Below, in pieces: positions 6,934 through 14,487 of a DNA stretch of 19,984 nt. Under the pieces are notes generated by a model that was not told where the DNA came from, ran no database searches, and saw only the letters and a list, made by a program, of their open reading frames with translations. This DNA is from an uncultured Eisenbergiella sp. (GTDB lineage Bacteria > Bacillota > Clostridia > Lachnospirales > Lachnospiraceae): contig CARDPF010000019.1 in assembly GCA_948960675.1 (NCBI GenBank), positions 1 to 19,984 on the forward strand, written 5' to 3'. Numbering within the stretch: position 1 is the stretch's first letter; each line of letters opens with the position of its first letter. Position numbers and translations under genes: made by a program.

Positions 6934-8231
6934 GGTTTGGCATCCTCCCTGTCCCAATACTCCAGCGTATCAAAATAGTACGATGGCATATATTCATCGT
7001 TGAAATATTCCACGGGATTGGAAATGCCCATGTCCCGCAGCTGCTTTTCTATTTCCTTATAATAAACGTTGCAGATAAATATGGCACAGTCCGCCGGAAT
7101 CTTTTTTAACGCTTCCGGCGGCTTTATTTCCAGCCCCGCAAACCGCTCGCCCCAGCGGGCCTGGTTATTGTCACAGGTAAAAAGCGGCAAAAATTCCTCC
7201 CCATAACACTTCATAAAGTTGCGGCACATGTTCCCGGCGCCAAACAGGACGCGCGTGCGATATTTTTTTAAAACAGTCCGCATCCCGATCTGCCACACGA
7301 AAAACCTTGCCACCTCCCCCGCAAACCGTATGAGCTGGGGCCTTAAAAACTGCGAAAAGGCTGCCGTCATGCTGCTAAAATCCATGATGAGGGCGCCGTC
7401 GAACTCCGTTTCCCGCAGTCCCCGGATCAGTCCCAGCCAGTCCGTCTGAAACTGCCCCTTGTCCACACAGGTGAAAGGAACCATCGCGTTTTCATGGATA
7501 CCGTCGCAATCCCGCAAAACCACGGCCTTGATGCGGCCCCCAAGCGTAGCCGCAAACTCCCGCATATCCTGTCCGCACAGGCTGCACACCCCTGCATCCA
7601 TGCAGAACCCAAAACGGTTTCCGCCGCCCTCTTCGTTGAGCCGGTCCACCCATAAGGCGGCTTCCCCGGCATCCGAACAAATCCCGCGCACCAGACTGCC
7701 GTTTATGTTGCGGCACTGATTTTCCAGTAGAATCATCACATCGTTCTGTCTGGCAATGTCCGCCAGTCCAAGGTAATACCTGCGGTTTATTTCCCACTCC
7801 ATGCCCCGGGCAATCCCGGAAAAGAGCGGCCTTACAATCAGGTACTTACAGCCCGCCTGTCCGCAAAACCGGATGCTCTCCTGTGCCAGCTGCGACAACA
7901 GCTCCCCCAGATCCTCCCGCTTCGTATTTCTTGCCAAATAGGGGGCACGGGCAGCCGTTATCCGGACCTGGGCCTTTTCACACTCTTCTGTCAGCCGTTC
8001 CAGCTGGCCACACATTGCCTTTGGATGTTCGGAAATCCTGATTGTTTCCTTCCCCTTGGCCTGCGGGTCGGACTTTACTTCCTCTTTTCCCAAATACTCC
8101 AATTCCCCCGCTGGGCAGCATGCCGCGATATCCAAAAGAATCTCTTCAAATCCCCCCGCCCGGACTTGCAGGAGCCCTTTTCGGGGACTTTTATGCCACA
8201 CAATTCCCGATGATGCACACAATAACTCCAA
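6930..8231 (-). CDS. Degenerate isomerase-fold protein fused to a Rossmann-like module
   Basis: 433 residues in two parts. Residues 1 to about 320 are a paralogue of the next gene's TIM barrel; shared blocks include GFCxDxG, a DGI turn, the PFTC/PFTF region and TDWxGxIRGL. Only Glu170 and Asp212 of the four metal ligands remain. The histidine of HIHDNDG is Arg240 here, the last glutamate is Asp284, and the histidine after the catalytic aspartate is Val215. Classic isomerase activity is therefore doubtful. Residues about 325-410 form a small nucleotide-binding-like domain beginning RVLFGAGNMCRNF with DNNQARWG further on, closely resembling a module in the 774-residue neighbour. The TTG start at 8229-8231 is supported by AGGAGG at 8240-8245, 8 bases upstream, and there is no nearby ATG. 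Function is unknown; a regulatory or scaffold role is possible. Confidence 0.82.
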   Translation of the reverse strand: MELLCASSGIVWHKSPRKGLLQVRAGGFEEILLDIAACCPAGELEYLGKEEVKSDPQAKGKETIRISEHPKAMCGQLERLTEECEKAQVRITAARAPYLARNTKREDLGELLSQLAQESIRFCGQAGCKYLIVRPLFSGIARGMEWEINRRYYLGLADIARQNDVMILLENQCRNINGSLVRGICSDAGEAALWVDRLNEEGGGNRFGFCMDAGVCSLCGQDMREFAATLGGRIKAVVLRDCDGIHENAMVPFTCVDKGQFQTDWLGLIRGLRETEFDGALIMDFSSMTAAFSQFLRPQLIRFAGEVARFFVWQIGMRTVLKKYRTRVLFGAGNMCRNFMKCYGEEFLPLFTCDNNQARWGERFAGLEIKPPEALKKIPADCAIFICNVYYKEIEKQLRDMGISNPVEYFNDEYMPSYYFDTLEYWDREDAKP

Positions 8232-8239
8232 CCCTCTGT

Positions 8240-8245
8240 CCTCCT
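8240..8245 (-). promoter_or_regulatory. Ribosome binding site fixing a TTG start
   Basis: AGGAGG on the minus strand lies 8 bases before the TTG at 8229-8231. It lies in the 23-base gap after the preceding gene's stop. No ATG in the same frame occurs for about 70 codons, so the TTG start is well supported. Confidence 0.8.
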
Positions 8246-8254
8246 GAAAAATGG

Positions 8255-10579
8255 TTACTTTCCGGTGTTTTTTATACTTACCATCTCCTTGATTTGTGTG
8301 GAACTGGTTGTTTCCGTATAAGGGAAAAACACCATATCCGCCCCGTGTTGCTGCAGGAATACTTTTTGCGCAAGCCAGTAAGGATCCTTTGCATAATCGC
8401 TGCCGGAAAACTGTACGTCAAAATGATACTTATAATACGCGTCCTCCGTATTCGGCGCGTCTATGGGTATTACTGCCGCTTCGTCCACATACCGGCATGC
8501 CTGCACAATTTCCAGCCTTTCTGCAAAAGGGATATAGGGCTTTGTCTTTTTACTCCTGACCACCTGCTCGTCCGACACCACCCCGACAATCAGATAATCA
8601 CATTGCTCCTTTGCCCGCCGCAGCAGGTTCAAATGCCCGATGTGGAACAGGTCAAACACACCCGCCACATAACCGACATGATATCTCTTGGGCGTCCGGT
8701 TCCCCTGCCCTGCGGGCTGTGGCAGGGGCCTTTCATAGGAAAGCCTGGGATCGTAGACCGAAATATCCTTTACCCCCATCCTTTTTAGCTGCAACAGCAC
8801 ATCCCCAAAGTACTTGATGCAGATAAATACCTTGACAGGCTCCCCCACCTCCCTAAGGCAGGCCGGAGAACCCACCGGTATTTTGCAGACCTCGCTGCCC
8901 CACCGGCTTTCATCGTTGTCCAGTATTTTGACAATTTCAAAATAGTCCCCAAACTGCCCGATAAACTGCTTTGCATAATTTCCCGAACCGAAAAGATAAA
9001 TCTTTTTGCCGCCCGCTCCCTTAAAAATGTCGTGAAACAGCCTGTCGTATTCCTCCTGGGTATAGTCCATCCGGTACCGGTTGGCCATGACGGTCCTCTC
9101 TTCCCTCCGACAGCCCTTGTGATAGCCTGCCAGTTCCCTGTCATTGCGCAGCTTATTTAAAAATACGCCCCCCGCCTTCCACCATGTGGCCCTGTGTTCA
9201 TAGAGATCAAAATATCGGTAAACTTCCTCCCACGGCAATATCTCATTCAATTCCGGCCTGTTCTTATAGATGAAATCAATGGTCCGGATAAAAATCGCAT
9301 TGGCCGGAAAGTTCTCCAGATAGAGTTCCTGGTCAAAAAACAAAAAGCCCCTTTCCGTATGAAAACAATTGATGGAGACCAGATCCACGTAACCCCTTTT
9401 TAAGATCACCCCGATCCTTTTTTTGTCCTGTCCGCTTCCGAAGGCAAGCTTCTCCCACTTGTCCCGGTTGGGATCGTCTTCTTTGCGCTTCTCCCAGCCC
9501 GGTTCAAACTTCTGCCAGTCCACCTCCCCATAGGGAACGTGGTCGGAGGATGCCTCAATGATCTGCCTGTACCCTTCCAATTCTTTCAAAAAGCGCTCCC
9601 TGTCCCTTTTGAGCAAATCCTGAAAATATTCTGTCGCGATCTGCCCCTCCACATAAGGCATGACATATTCGTCTTTTTGTACGGACGCCTCCACCATCGG
9701 TACATTGTGGCGGCGCAAATATTCCGTATTTTCCAGCAGCGCATGGATTTTATGGCTCCCCTCCGGATACAATGCCCGTTTTGACACAGACTTACGGCTT
9801 CTGATCACCGTGGCCATGGCCATGGCCCGGCTGCGCTCCCCCTGCACCGTCACCTGATCGATATCCGTGCTTTTTCCGTCCGCAAAGCATTCGATGAAAA
9901 AAGCGCTGGCCATCTGGTGGAACATGTCGTTTTCCAACAGGACGCCGTAAAGCTTTTCCTCCTCCAAAAATACGGTTTCCGGACTGTTATACTGCGGGAA
10001 AACCCGCACATCAACGGCCTCATTGGGCTTGTAATGCTCCGATATAAAAAGCTGCGGCCGTGTCAGGCAGGGCAGCACCGAATAAAACCGGAATCCAAAA
10101 AATCCGGCCTTTGTAAACATCTTGGCAAGTTCGGCCTTCGCGTAGGCCCGCCCCTGCAAATTCTCCCTCCCCTTCCCAACCACCTTCTCATAGCCGTCGA
10201 TCCCGTCCAGTACATGGCCGGAGAACCGGTCCTTGTCCCCGCAAAAATAGCGCAGCGCAAGACGGTTTTCCGTTCCCACAAGCAGGCGTCCGTCCGGCTT
10301 TAGCAAGTCCCTGCATTTTGCCAGCAGCCCTGCCGGGTTTTTGCTCCTCTCCAAAGCGCCCGCCGCGACAATATAATCAAATTTTTTTTCCGGTCCTGTC
10401 CGTTCCAAACACCCTGCTTCCACCCTGGCCGTCCGGAGGCCCTTTTCCTTTAGCGCCTCAAAAAGCACTTCGCACGCTTCGTCCCCGCCGGATACAAAAA
10501 GCGCATCCCTGCCCGGTTCAAATGCATACCAGCTAACCAGGGCTTTGGGCAAATCCCTTATGATTTCCTCCCCATGCAT
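8255..10579 (-). CDS. Multidomain enzyme: methyltransferase-like + kinase-like + Rossmann-like + cytidylyltransferase
   Basis: A 774-residue fusion. Residues about 1-180 resemble a class I SAM methyltransferase: FDYIVAAGALERS and LLKPDGRLLVGTENR are typical late motifs, but the glycine-rich SAM loop is unusual (LFVSGGDEACEVL). Residues about 240-450 look like an APH/choline-kinase-type phosphotransferase: YVDLVSIN (Asp399, Asn404) and FFDQE (Asp416) match the catalytic-loop and metal-aspartate spacing, with Tyr replacing the usual His. Residues about 525-612 are a Rossmann-like module (IYLFGSGNYAKQF, DNDESRWG). Residues about 632-768 are a nucleotidyltransferase of the glycerol-3-phosphate cytidylyltransferase group with HIGH at 646-649 and TTSSTQIK near the end. 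The ATG has a GGGGGTG site and follows the epimerase gene by 12 bases. A kinase plus a cytidylyltransferase in one chain suggests conversion of an alcohol to its CDP derivative; the substrate is unknown. Confidence 0.85.
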   Translation of the reverse strand: MHGEEIIRDLPKALVSWYAFEPGRDALFVSGGDEACEVLFEALKEKGLRTARVEAGCLERTGPEKKFDYIVAAGALERSKNPAGLLAKCRDLLKPDGRLLVGTENRLALRYFCGDKDRFSGHVLDGIDGYEKVVGKGRENLQGRAYAKAELAKMFTKAGFFGFRFYSVLPCLTRPQLFISEHYKPNEAVDVRVFPQYNSPETVFLEEEKLYGVLLENDMFHQMASAFFIECFADGKSTDIDQVTVQGERSRAMAMATVIRSRKSVSKRALYPEGSHKIHALLENTEYLRRHNVPMVEASVQKDEYVMPYVEGQIATEYFQDLLKRDRERFLKELEGYRQIIEASSDHVPYGEVDWQKFEPGWEKRKEDDPNRDKWEKLAFGSGQDKKRIGVILKRGYVDLVSINCFHTERGFLFFDQELYLENFPANAIFIRTIDFIYKNRPELNEILPWEEVYRYFDLYEHRATWWKAGGVFLNKLRNDRELAGYHKGCRREERTVMANRYRMDYTQEEYDRLFHDIFKGAGGKKIYLFGSGNYAKQFIGQFGDYFEIVKILDNDESRWGSEVCKIPVGSPACLREVGEPVKVFICIKYFGDVLLQLKRMGVKDISVYDPRLSYERPLPQPAGQGNRTPKRYHVGYVAGVFDLFHIGHLNLLRRAKEQCDYLIVGVVSDEQVVRSKKTKPYIPFAERLEIVQACRYVDEAAVIPIDAPNTEDAYYKYHFDVQFSGSDYAKDPYWLAQKVFLQQHGADMVFFPYTETTSSTQIKEMVSIKNTGK

Positions 10580-10591
10580 TGCGGCACCCCC

Positions 10592-11644
10592 TTACGATTT
10601 CAGGATACGGATTGTCCTGCCAATCCCCTCCGGAATGTCATACGCCATTGTCCATCCAAGCTTCTTTACCTTACCGCCGTCCAGCCTCGCCTTTGTCGCG
10701 GTACTATGCCCTGCCCTTTCCGTATTGCCGGGGATTTCAAAAACCACCCTTTGTCCGCACATTTGGGCAATGACACCGGCCAGGTCTTTCAACCGGATAT
10801 CCGATTTTGCATCCGCAATGTTGTATGCCTCCCCGTTTTCCCCCTTCAGCAAAACGGTCAGCAGTCCCGCCACGGCATCCGCCACGTAGGTATAGGAATA
10901 GTACTGGTTTCCCTCGCTTTTCAATACGATATCCTCGCCGGCCACCGCCTTTTTGATAAACTGGGTCATGGCCTTTGTGTCTGTGGGCAAAAGCGTGGGG
11001 CCATAACTTCTCGTCAGCCTTGGAATGACAATATCAATCCCCTTCTCCTGCCGGTACGCCTGACAGAGCGCCTCGCTGCAGCGCTTGCTTTCCGGATATC
11101 CCGCCCGCAGCGTATTGCAGTCGATATACCCGCAGTACTCCTCCGAAAAAAACTCCACATCCCCCCGGTTCTCCCCATAAATCTCATTGGAGGACGCAAA
11201 CAGAAAACGCCCTATGCCATGCGCTGCGGCATACCGCAGCAGCTGGTCCGTCCCTGTCACATTTGCCGCGATCGTACGGATGGGCTGCGTCGCATAGGCC
11301 ACGGGATGGGTATTGCTGGCAAGATGCAGCATATAGTCAAAGCTTTCCCCCATTTCCATCCGCTCTATAATGTCATGTACCAAAAAGGTGAACAGACCGC
11401 TCTCCCAATACGGACGAAACCGCTCCTGCGCGTAGGGCCGGTTCCTGCCCACCGCATCTATTTTACAATGCAGGCCTGCATGGATGTTTCGCCACATGAG
11501 CACATCGACCAAAAAGCTGCCGATCAGCCCGCTTGCCCCGGTAATCAGCACCCTGGCATTATGCAGCTTCTCCCAGGGCAGGGCCAGACCTGCCACATAG
11601 CGGATATCCTCTTTATACAGCGCATTATCCCATAAATCTTTCAT
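10592..11644 (-). CDS. NAD-dependent epimerase/dehydratase (extended SDR)
   Basis: 350 residues with the extended short-chain dehydrogenase layout used by nucleotide-sugar epimerases, dehydratases and decarboxylases. The NAD loop is VLITGASGLIG (Gly36, Gly39, Gly42). The active site shows FASSNEIYG and the catalytic pair Tyr183/Lys187 in YPESK. SYTYVADAVAGLLTVL is the usual substrate-domain signature. About 25 residues precede the NAD loop, longer than in most RmlB or GalE proteins. The ATG at 11644 has GGGGGA upstream, and the preceding cytidylyltransferase gene ends 11 bases before. The active-site triplet is neither the Asp-Glu of classical 4,6-dehydratases nor clearly that of UDP-glucuronate decarboxylase, so the reaction is open. 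Adjacent placement suggests a CDP-linked or polyol-linked substrate; that is inference. Confidence 0.88.
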   Translation of the reverse strand: MKDLWDNALYKEDIRYVAGLALPWEKLHNARVLITGASGLIGSFLVDVLMWRNIHAGLHCKIDAVGRNRPYAQERFRPYWESGLFTFLVHDIIERMEMGESFDYMLHLASNTHPVAYATQPIRTIAANVTGTDQLLRYAAAHGIGRFLFASSNEIYGENRGDVEFFSEEYCGYIDCNTLRAGYPESKRCSEALCQAYRQEKGIDIVIPRLTRSYGPTLLPTDTKAMTQFIKKAVAGEDIVLKSEGNQYYSYTYVADAVAGLLTVLLKGENGEAYNIADAKSDIRLKDLAGVIAQMCGQRVVFEIPGNTERAGHSTATKARLDGGKVKKLGWTMAYDIPEGIGRTIRILKS

Positions 11645-11655
11645 CTGTCCCCCGC

Positions 11656-12372
11656 TTACTTTAACCAGTGATCCTTTTCCATCTTTAAGTACGCCTTGAA
11701 CAGTTCCAGGTCATCCCTTGTGGTAATCTTGATATTTTTATCCGAACCGTTTGCAAAATACAGCCGCTCCCCCAACTCTACCATCATGGTATTCGTATAA
11801 GAGGAACCGTATATCCCGATTCCCTTTTCAAACGCCTCATGGTAAGCCCGGTTCAACCTGCCGTACCGGTAGGCCTGGGGCGTTGCGACCCTGCGCAGGG
11901 TTTCCCTGGGAATGTAGCGCACCGTGGAAATTTCGTCGTCCGCCACAAAAATCTGCTCATTGTACGGAAGCGCCGTCACCGCATTTCCGTATGTTTCACA
12001 CTTTCTGATGACGTCGCTCAACACGGAATCATCCACCAGGGGGCGGATCCCGTCATGGATAATGACCACGTCGTCGTCCCGGCATTTTCCTTCCAGATGG
12101 TACACGCCCTCCCGGATGGATTCCTGCGTGGTTTCCCCGCCGGAAATGATCCATTCTAGTTTATCAATATGAAACTGCTTCGCATAGGCCCTCACAACGT
12201 CATGCCATCCCTCCAGACATACAAGCCCGATGGCGTCAATCTGGGGATGCTTCTGAAACCCCTCCAGCGTATAGATGAGTACCGGCTTGTCATATACGTT
12301 TATGAACTGTTTCGGGATGTCCTGTCCTACCCGGCGTCCCGTACCGCCCGCTATAATGACCGCTACATTCAT
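11656..12372 (-). CDS. IspD/TarI-family cytidylyltransferase
   Basis: A 238-residue nucleotidyltransferase that joins CTP to a polyol or sugar phosphate. Seen motifs are the CTP loop AGGTGRRVGQDIPKQF (10-23), VIIHDGIRPLVDD in the middle, VATPQAYR, and NIKITTRDDLELF at the end, all shared by IspD and TarI. The family makes either the isoprenoid precursor CDP-methylerythritol or CDP-ribitol for wall teichoic acid. Beside a TagF-like transferase and no other isoprenoid genes, the CDP-polyol role (ribitol-5-phosphate or a relative) is more likely. The usual TarI partner, the TarJ-type alcohol dehydrogenase, is absent; an SDR epimerase stands in its place. Its ATG overlaps the TGA of the carrier-protein gene (ATGA), with GGAGAG upstream. 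Confidence 0.88.
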   Translation of the reverse strand: MNVAVIIAGGTGRRVGQDIPKQFINVYDKPVLIYTLEGFQKHPQIDAIGLVCLEGWHDVVRAYAKQFHIDKLEWIISGGETTQESIREGVYHLEGKCRDDDVVIIHDGIRPLVDDSVLSDVIRKCETYGNAVTALPYNEQIFVADDEISTVRYIPRETLRRVATPQAYRYGRLNRAYHEAFEKGIGIYGSSYTNTMMVELGERLYFANGSDKNIKITTRDDLELFKAYLKMEKDHWLK

Positions 12373-12608
12373 GTGTTTTTCTCTCCGTCCTGCACCCTTT
12401 GTACCAAACGTTCCATTCCTTCCACGGAATTAAAATTTTGGGGAACGATATCGTCGGTTTCTATATCAATATCAAAGGCGTCCGACAATTCCTCCACCAG
12501 CGTAAAGATATCAAAAGAACTCAATATCCCTGCATCAACCAATTCTTTCTCCGACGCAAAATCCACATCCGGCCGTAACCTTTTTAATATTTCCAAAATT
12601 TTCCCCAT
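12369..12608 (-). CDS. Acyl carrier protein (DltC-like)
   Basis: A 79-residue acidic carrier protein. The phosphopantetheine attachment site is DAGILSSFDIF, with Ser31 as the carrier serine by alignment to the DLxSF motif; the usual preceding Asp is Ser30. The SSF context and helix pattern (LVEELSDAFDIDI) resemble DltC-type D-alanyl carriers more than fatty-acid ACP. I chose the ATG at 12606-12608 because GGAAAGGA lies upstream and the size then fits the family. The frame stays open farther upstream but runs through the hairpin-rich repeat. It is translationally coupled to the TarI-like gene. Its partner is presumably the DltA-like ligase two protein genes upstream. The phosphopantetheinyl transferase must be encoded elsewhere. 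Confidence 0.88.
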   Translation of the reverse strand: MGKILEILKRLRPDVDFASEKELVDAGILSSFDIFTLVEELSDAFDIDIETDDIVPQNFNSVEGMERLVQRVQDGEKNT

Positions 12609-12627
12609 CCTTTTCCATCCTTTCCTC

Positions 12628-12654
12628 CATTTCTGCGCTGCCTTATTGCGCAAA
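12628..12654 (-). repeat. 27-base repeat, copy 1 (upstream of the carrier-protein gene)
   Basis: This copy matches 14359-14385 at 25 of 27 positions. It contains TGCGC/GCGCA arms around a 9-base loop and ends, in the transcript sense, in GCGCAGAAATG. A purine-rich GGAGG stretch follows directly and leads to the carrier-protein start. Confidence 0.75.
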
Positions 12655-12731
12655 GCCATAAATGGCTTACGAGTTTGTGGCAAGCAGCGCGCAGACACAA
12701 ATCTCGCGATTGAAAATTTCAATTTTCAATC
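12628..12731 (-). repeat. Structured intercistronic region with four consecutive hairpins
   Basis: The 155-base gap between symporter and carrier-protein genes folds, in the transcript sense, into four hairpins. These are GATTGAAAA/TTTTCAATC (12708-12731), GAG(A)TTTGTG/CACAAACTC (12696-12705 with 12671-12679), AAGCCAT/ATGGCTT (12653-12668), and TGCGC/GCGCA (12634-12652). The last one is part of a repeat also found at 14359-14385. No T-run follows, so it is not an obvious terminator. It looks like a dispersed palindromic repeat element of the REP type. Confidence 0.6.
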
Positions 12732-12763
12732 TTTCCACCTGTATTTGCCTGCGGCGTTGTCAT

Positions 12764-14347
12764 TTAAACCGCCCGCAGGGGAAGTATCCAAAAAATCAGC
12801 ATAAGCGCCGCCATCAAAATGCCAACCAAGACACCGGATAACGTCCAACGCATCGTCTTTTGCATCGCTGCCGGCTCCCGCTCGCTTTCCGGTATCTCAA
12901 ACAACTCTTCCCGCGCCCTTTTTTCTTCCTCCGTCAGCTTCGTCAAAGACGAACCGATAACAATCGCGGCCACATTGCAGAATATGCCTATAATGGCCGG
13001 ATCCAGCCAGACGGGCAGATTGACTCCCCCGACCGTTTTCAAAAGATTGGCCGCAAGGCATCCTGCCATTCCCGACAGCATTCCCCAAAACGCCCCCGTT
13101 TTCGTCATCCTCTTACTAAAAATGCAGCCTACCGCCACCGGCATCCAGGAACTGGCCGCAGCCGCCCCGCCGAGGAACATGATCACAAAAATTGCCGGGG
13201 GATTTGTCAGGGCACACGCAAGTACGATAAAGCTCACCACAACCATCACCAAACGGCCAATCTTAACGGAACGGTTCCCGTCTGCCGCAGCCAGGTCGTT
13301 TGCCGCCGAAGCGCCGATCAGCGACAGAAAAGTCGTTGCGGAGGAAATACCCGCGGATAAAACCCCCGTCATCAGGATCACGCCCAAAACTACCGGGACG
13401 GCATGCATTGCGGCCCAAATCCAGACATGGGAAGACTGATCCAGCGCAGGCTTGAGCACATGAACCAGCACAGCGGTCATGCATACAAAAAATTCCAGAA
13501 TAAAAACCCCCAGGGCCGCTATAGGCGCGGATTTTACGACCGTATGCTCGTCTTTTGCCATCAGATACCGGCTGGATTGCCACGGACCCACCGCACATAC
13601 GGAACACCATACAATCCCATACGCGACTCCCCATATCATATTATCCGTCCCCGTCTCATACAGCGCGCCGGGACGTCCCTCCCAGGTCAACAGCGCCCTG
13701 GTATCCGGCGACTTGGCAAGCGCAGTGACTGCCGTAAACCAACCCCCCGCATTTTCCGCTATAAAAACCACCGCCACCAGCATGGACAGGGTAAACAGGC
13801 CCGCCATGAGCGTATCCGTAATGAGTACGCCCCGGGAACCTGACACCACGGAGATAAAAGTAAATACCACAATTGCCGTCAGGATACATACCGGGTAGCT
13901 GATGCCGGTCACTACATTCATCAGCGTTCCCACCCCCTGCACCACGGACAATAAATATACCGTCATCATAATGATTGCCGTTATGGCGGCAAGGATCCGC
14001 ATCTTTGCACTGCAAAATCTTTTACCGAAAAATTCCGGTATCGTCATTGCCCCGCTCCGCCTAAGATACCTTCCGAAAAACACCGCCCCCAATATATATC
14101 CGGCCGACTGCATCCCGGCAAACAGAATCATGGCAGATAAGGCCCCCTCATAGGCCTCCGCCGCATCCCCCATGAACATTCCCGTACTGGTATAAGAAGC
14201 GATCATGGAACCCGCAATCAGGACAAGGGGCGCTTTTCTGCCTGCCACGTAGAAATCCTCGGCATTTTTCACCTTCTTACTGATCAGGAAACTGAGTCCC
14301 AAAAAGAACAGCATGGCAATGCACATGCCCACAAAATAAATATTCAT
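12764..14347 (-). CDS. Sodium:solute symporter family transporter (SSF)
   Basis: A 527-residue secondary transporter, very hydrophobic, with about 13 membrane spans as usual for the SSF family. The N-terminal part has the family pattern KNAEDFYVAGRKAP, then a first core span containing SYTSTGMFMGDAAEAYEGA. The sodium-site helix is recognisable as LSAGISSATTFLSLIGASAANDL in the second half, with its Ser/Thr cluster. A charged segment (TKLTEEEKRAREELFEIPES) precedes the last span. The ATG at 14347 has GAGGG 7 bases upstream, and that site follows directly on the 27-base repeat. A 37-residue membrane peptide is encoded just before it. The substrate is unknown. In this cluster an organic acid for the AMP ligase, or pantothenate for the carrier protein, are possible guesses and no more. 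Confidence 0.9.
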   Translation of the reverse strand: MNIYFVGMCIAMLFFLGLSFLISKKVKNAEDFYVAGRKAPLVLIAGSMIASYTSTGMFMGDAAEAYEGALSAMILFAGMQSAGYILGAVFFGRYLRRSGAMTIPEFFGKRFCSAKMRILAAITAIIMMTVYLLSVVQGVGTLMNVVTGISYPVCILTAIVVFTFISVVSGSRGVLITDTLMAGLFTLSMLVAVVFIAENAGGWFTAVTALAKSPDTRALLTWEGRPGALYETGTDNMIWGVAYGIVWCSVCAVGPWQSSRYLMAKDEHTVVKSAPIAALGVFILEFFVCMTAVLVHVLKPALDQSSHVWIWAAMHAVPVVLGVILMTGVLSAGISSATTFLSLIGASAANDLAAADGNRSVKIGRLVMVVVSFIVLACALTNPPAIFVIMFLGGAAAASSWMPVAVGCIFSKRMTKTGAFWGMLSGMAGCLAANLLKTVGGVNLPVWLDPAIIGIFCNVAAIVIGSSLTKLTEEEKRAREELFEIPESEREPAAMQKTMRWTLSGVLVGILMAALMLIFWILPLRAV

Positions 14348-14357
14348 TTTTTTTCCC

Positions 14358-14471
14358 TCATTTCTGCGCTACTTTATTGCGCAAAATATATTCCTTTTTC
14401 ATGTGCCGGTACGCACAAATCGACGCCCCTGCAATCCATAACCCGATAAAAACCGCAATCGCAATTTCCAT
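14358..14471 (-). CDS. Small single-span membrane protein (37 residues) between AMP ligase and symporter
   Basis: This short gene is easy to miss. An ATG at 14469-14471 follows a very strong ribosome site (AAGGAGGGG, about 5 bases upstream) in the gap after the ligase stop at 14488. The product begins MEIAIAVFIGLWIAGASICA, one hydrophobic span, then turns basic (YRHMKKEYILRNKVAQK). It ends 10 bases before the symporter start. Placement suggests either a small accessory subunit of the symporter or a small partner of the ligase/carrier machinery, as DltX is for Dlt. The order here, directly upstream of the symporter, favours the first. Its last nine or so codons come from the 27-base repeat. 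I know of no confirmed function for this sequence. Confidence 0.7.
   Translation of the reverse strand: MEIAIAVFIGLWIAGASICAYRHMKKEYILRNKVAQK
14359..14385 (-). repeat. 27-base repeat, copy 2 (upstream of the symporter gene)
   Basis: This copy matches 12628-12654 at 25 of 27 positions, with TGCGC (14365-14369) and GCGCA (14379-14383) arms. It overlaps the 3' end of the 37-residue gene, and in the transcript sense GAGGG follows it just before the symporter ATG. The longer upstream hairpins of copy 1 are not present here. Confidence 0.75.
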
Positions 14472-14487
14472 AACCGTCCCCTCCTTC

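Noticed and set aside
10574..11635. 353-codon plus-strand open frame opposite the epimerase gene
   Set aside because: It mirrors the epimerase almost exactly, its composition is unlike a real protein (Pro, His, Arg, Cys rich), and the minus-strand gene has intact NAD and YxxxK motifs.
12369..12722. Longer 117-residue form of the carrier protein
   Set aside because: The extra 38 residues read through hairpins and the 27-base repeat, are Arg/Lys rich, and would give an unusual size. The internal ATG at 12608 has a good ribosome site and the normal length.
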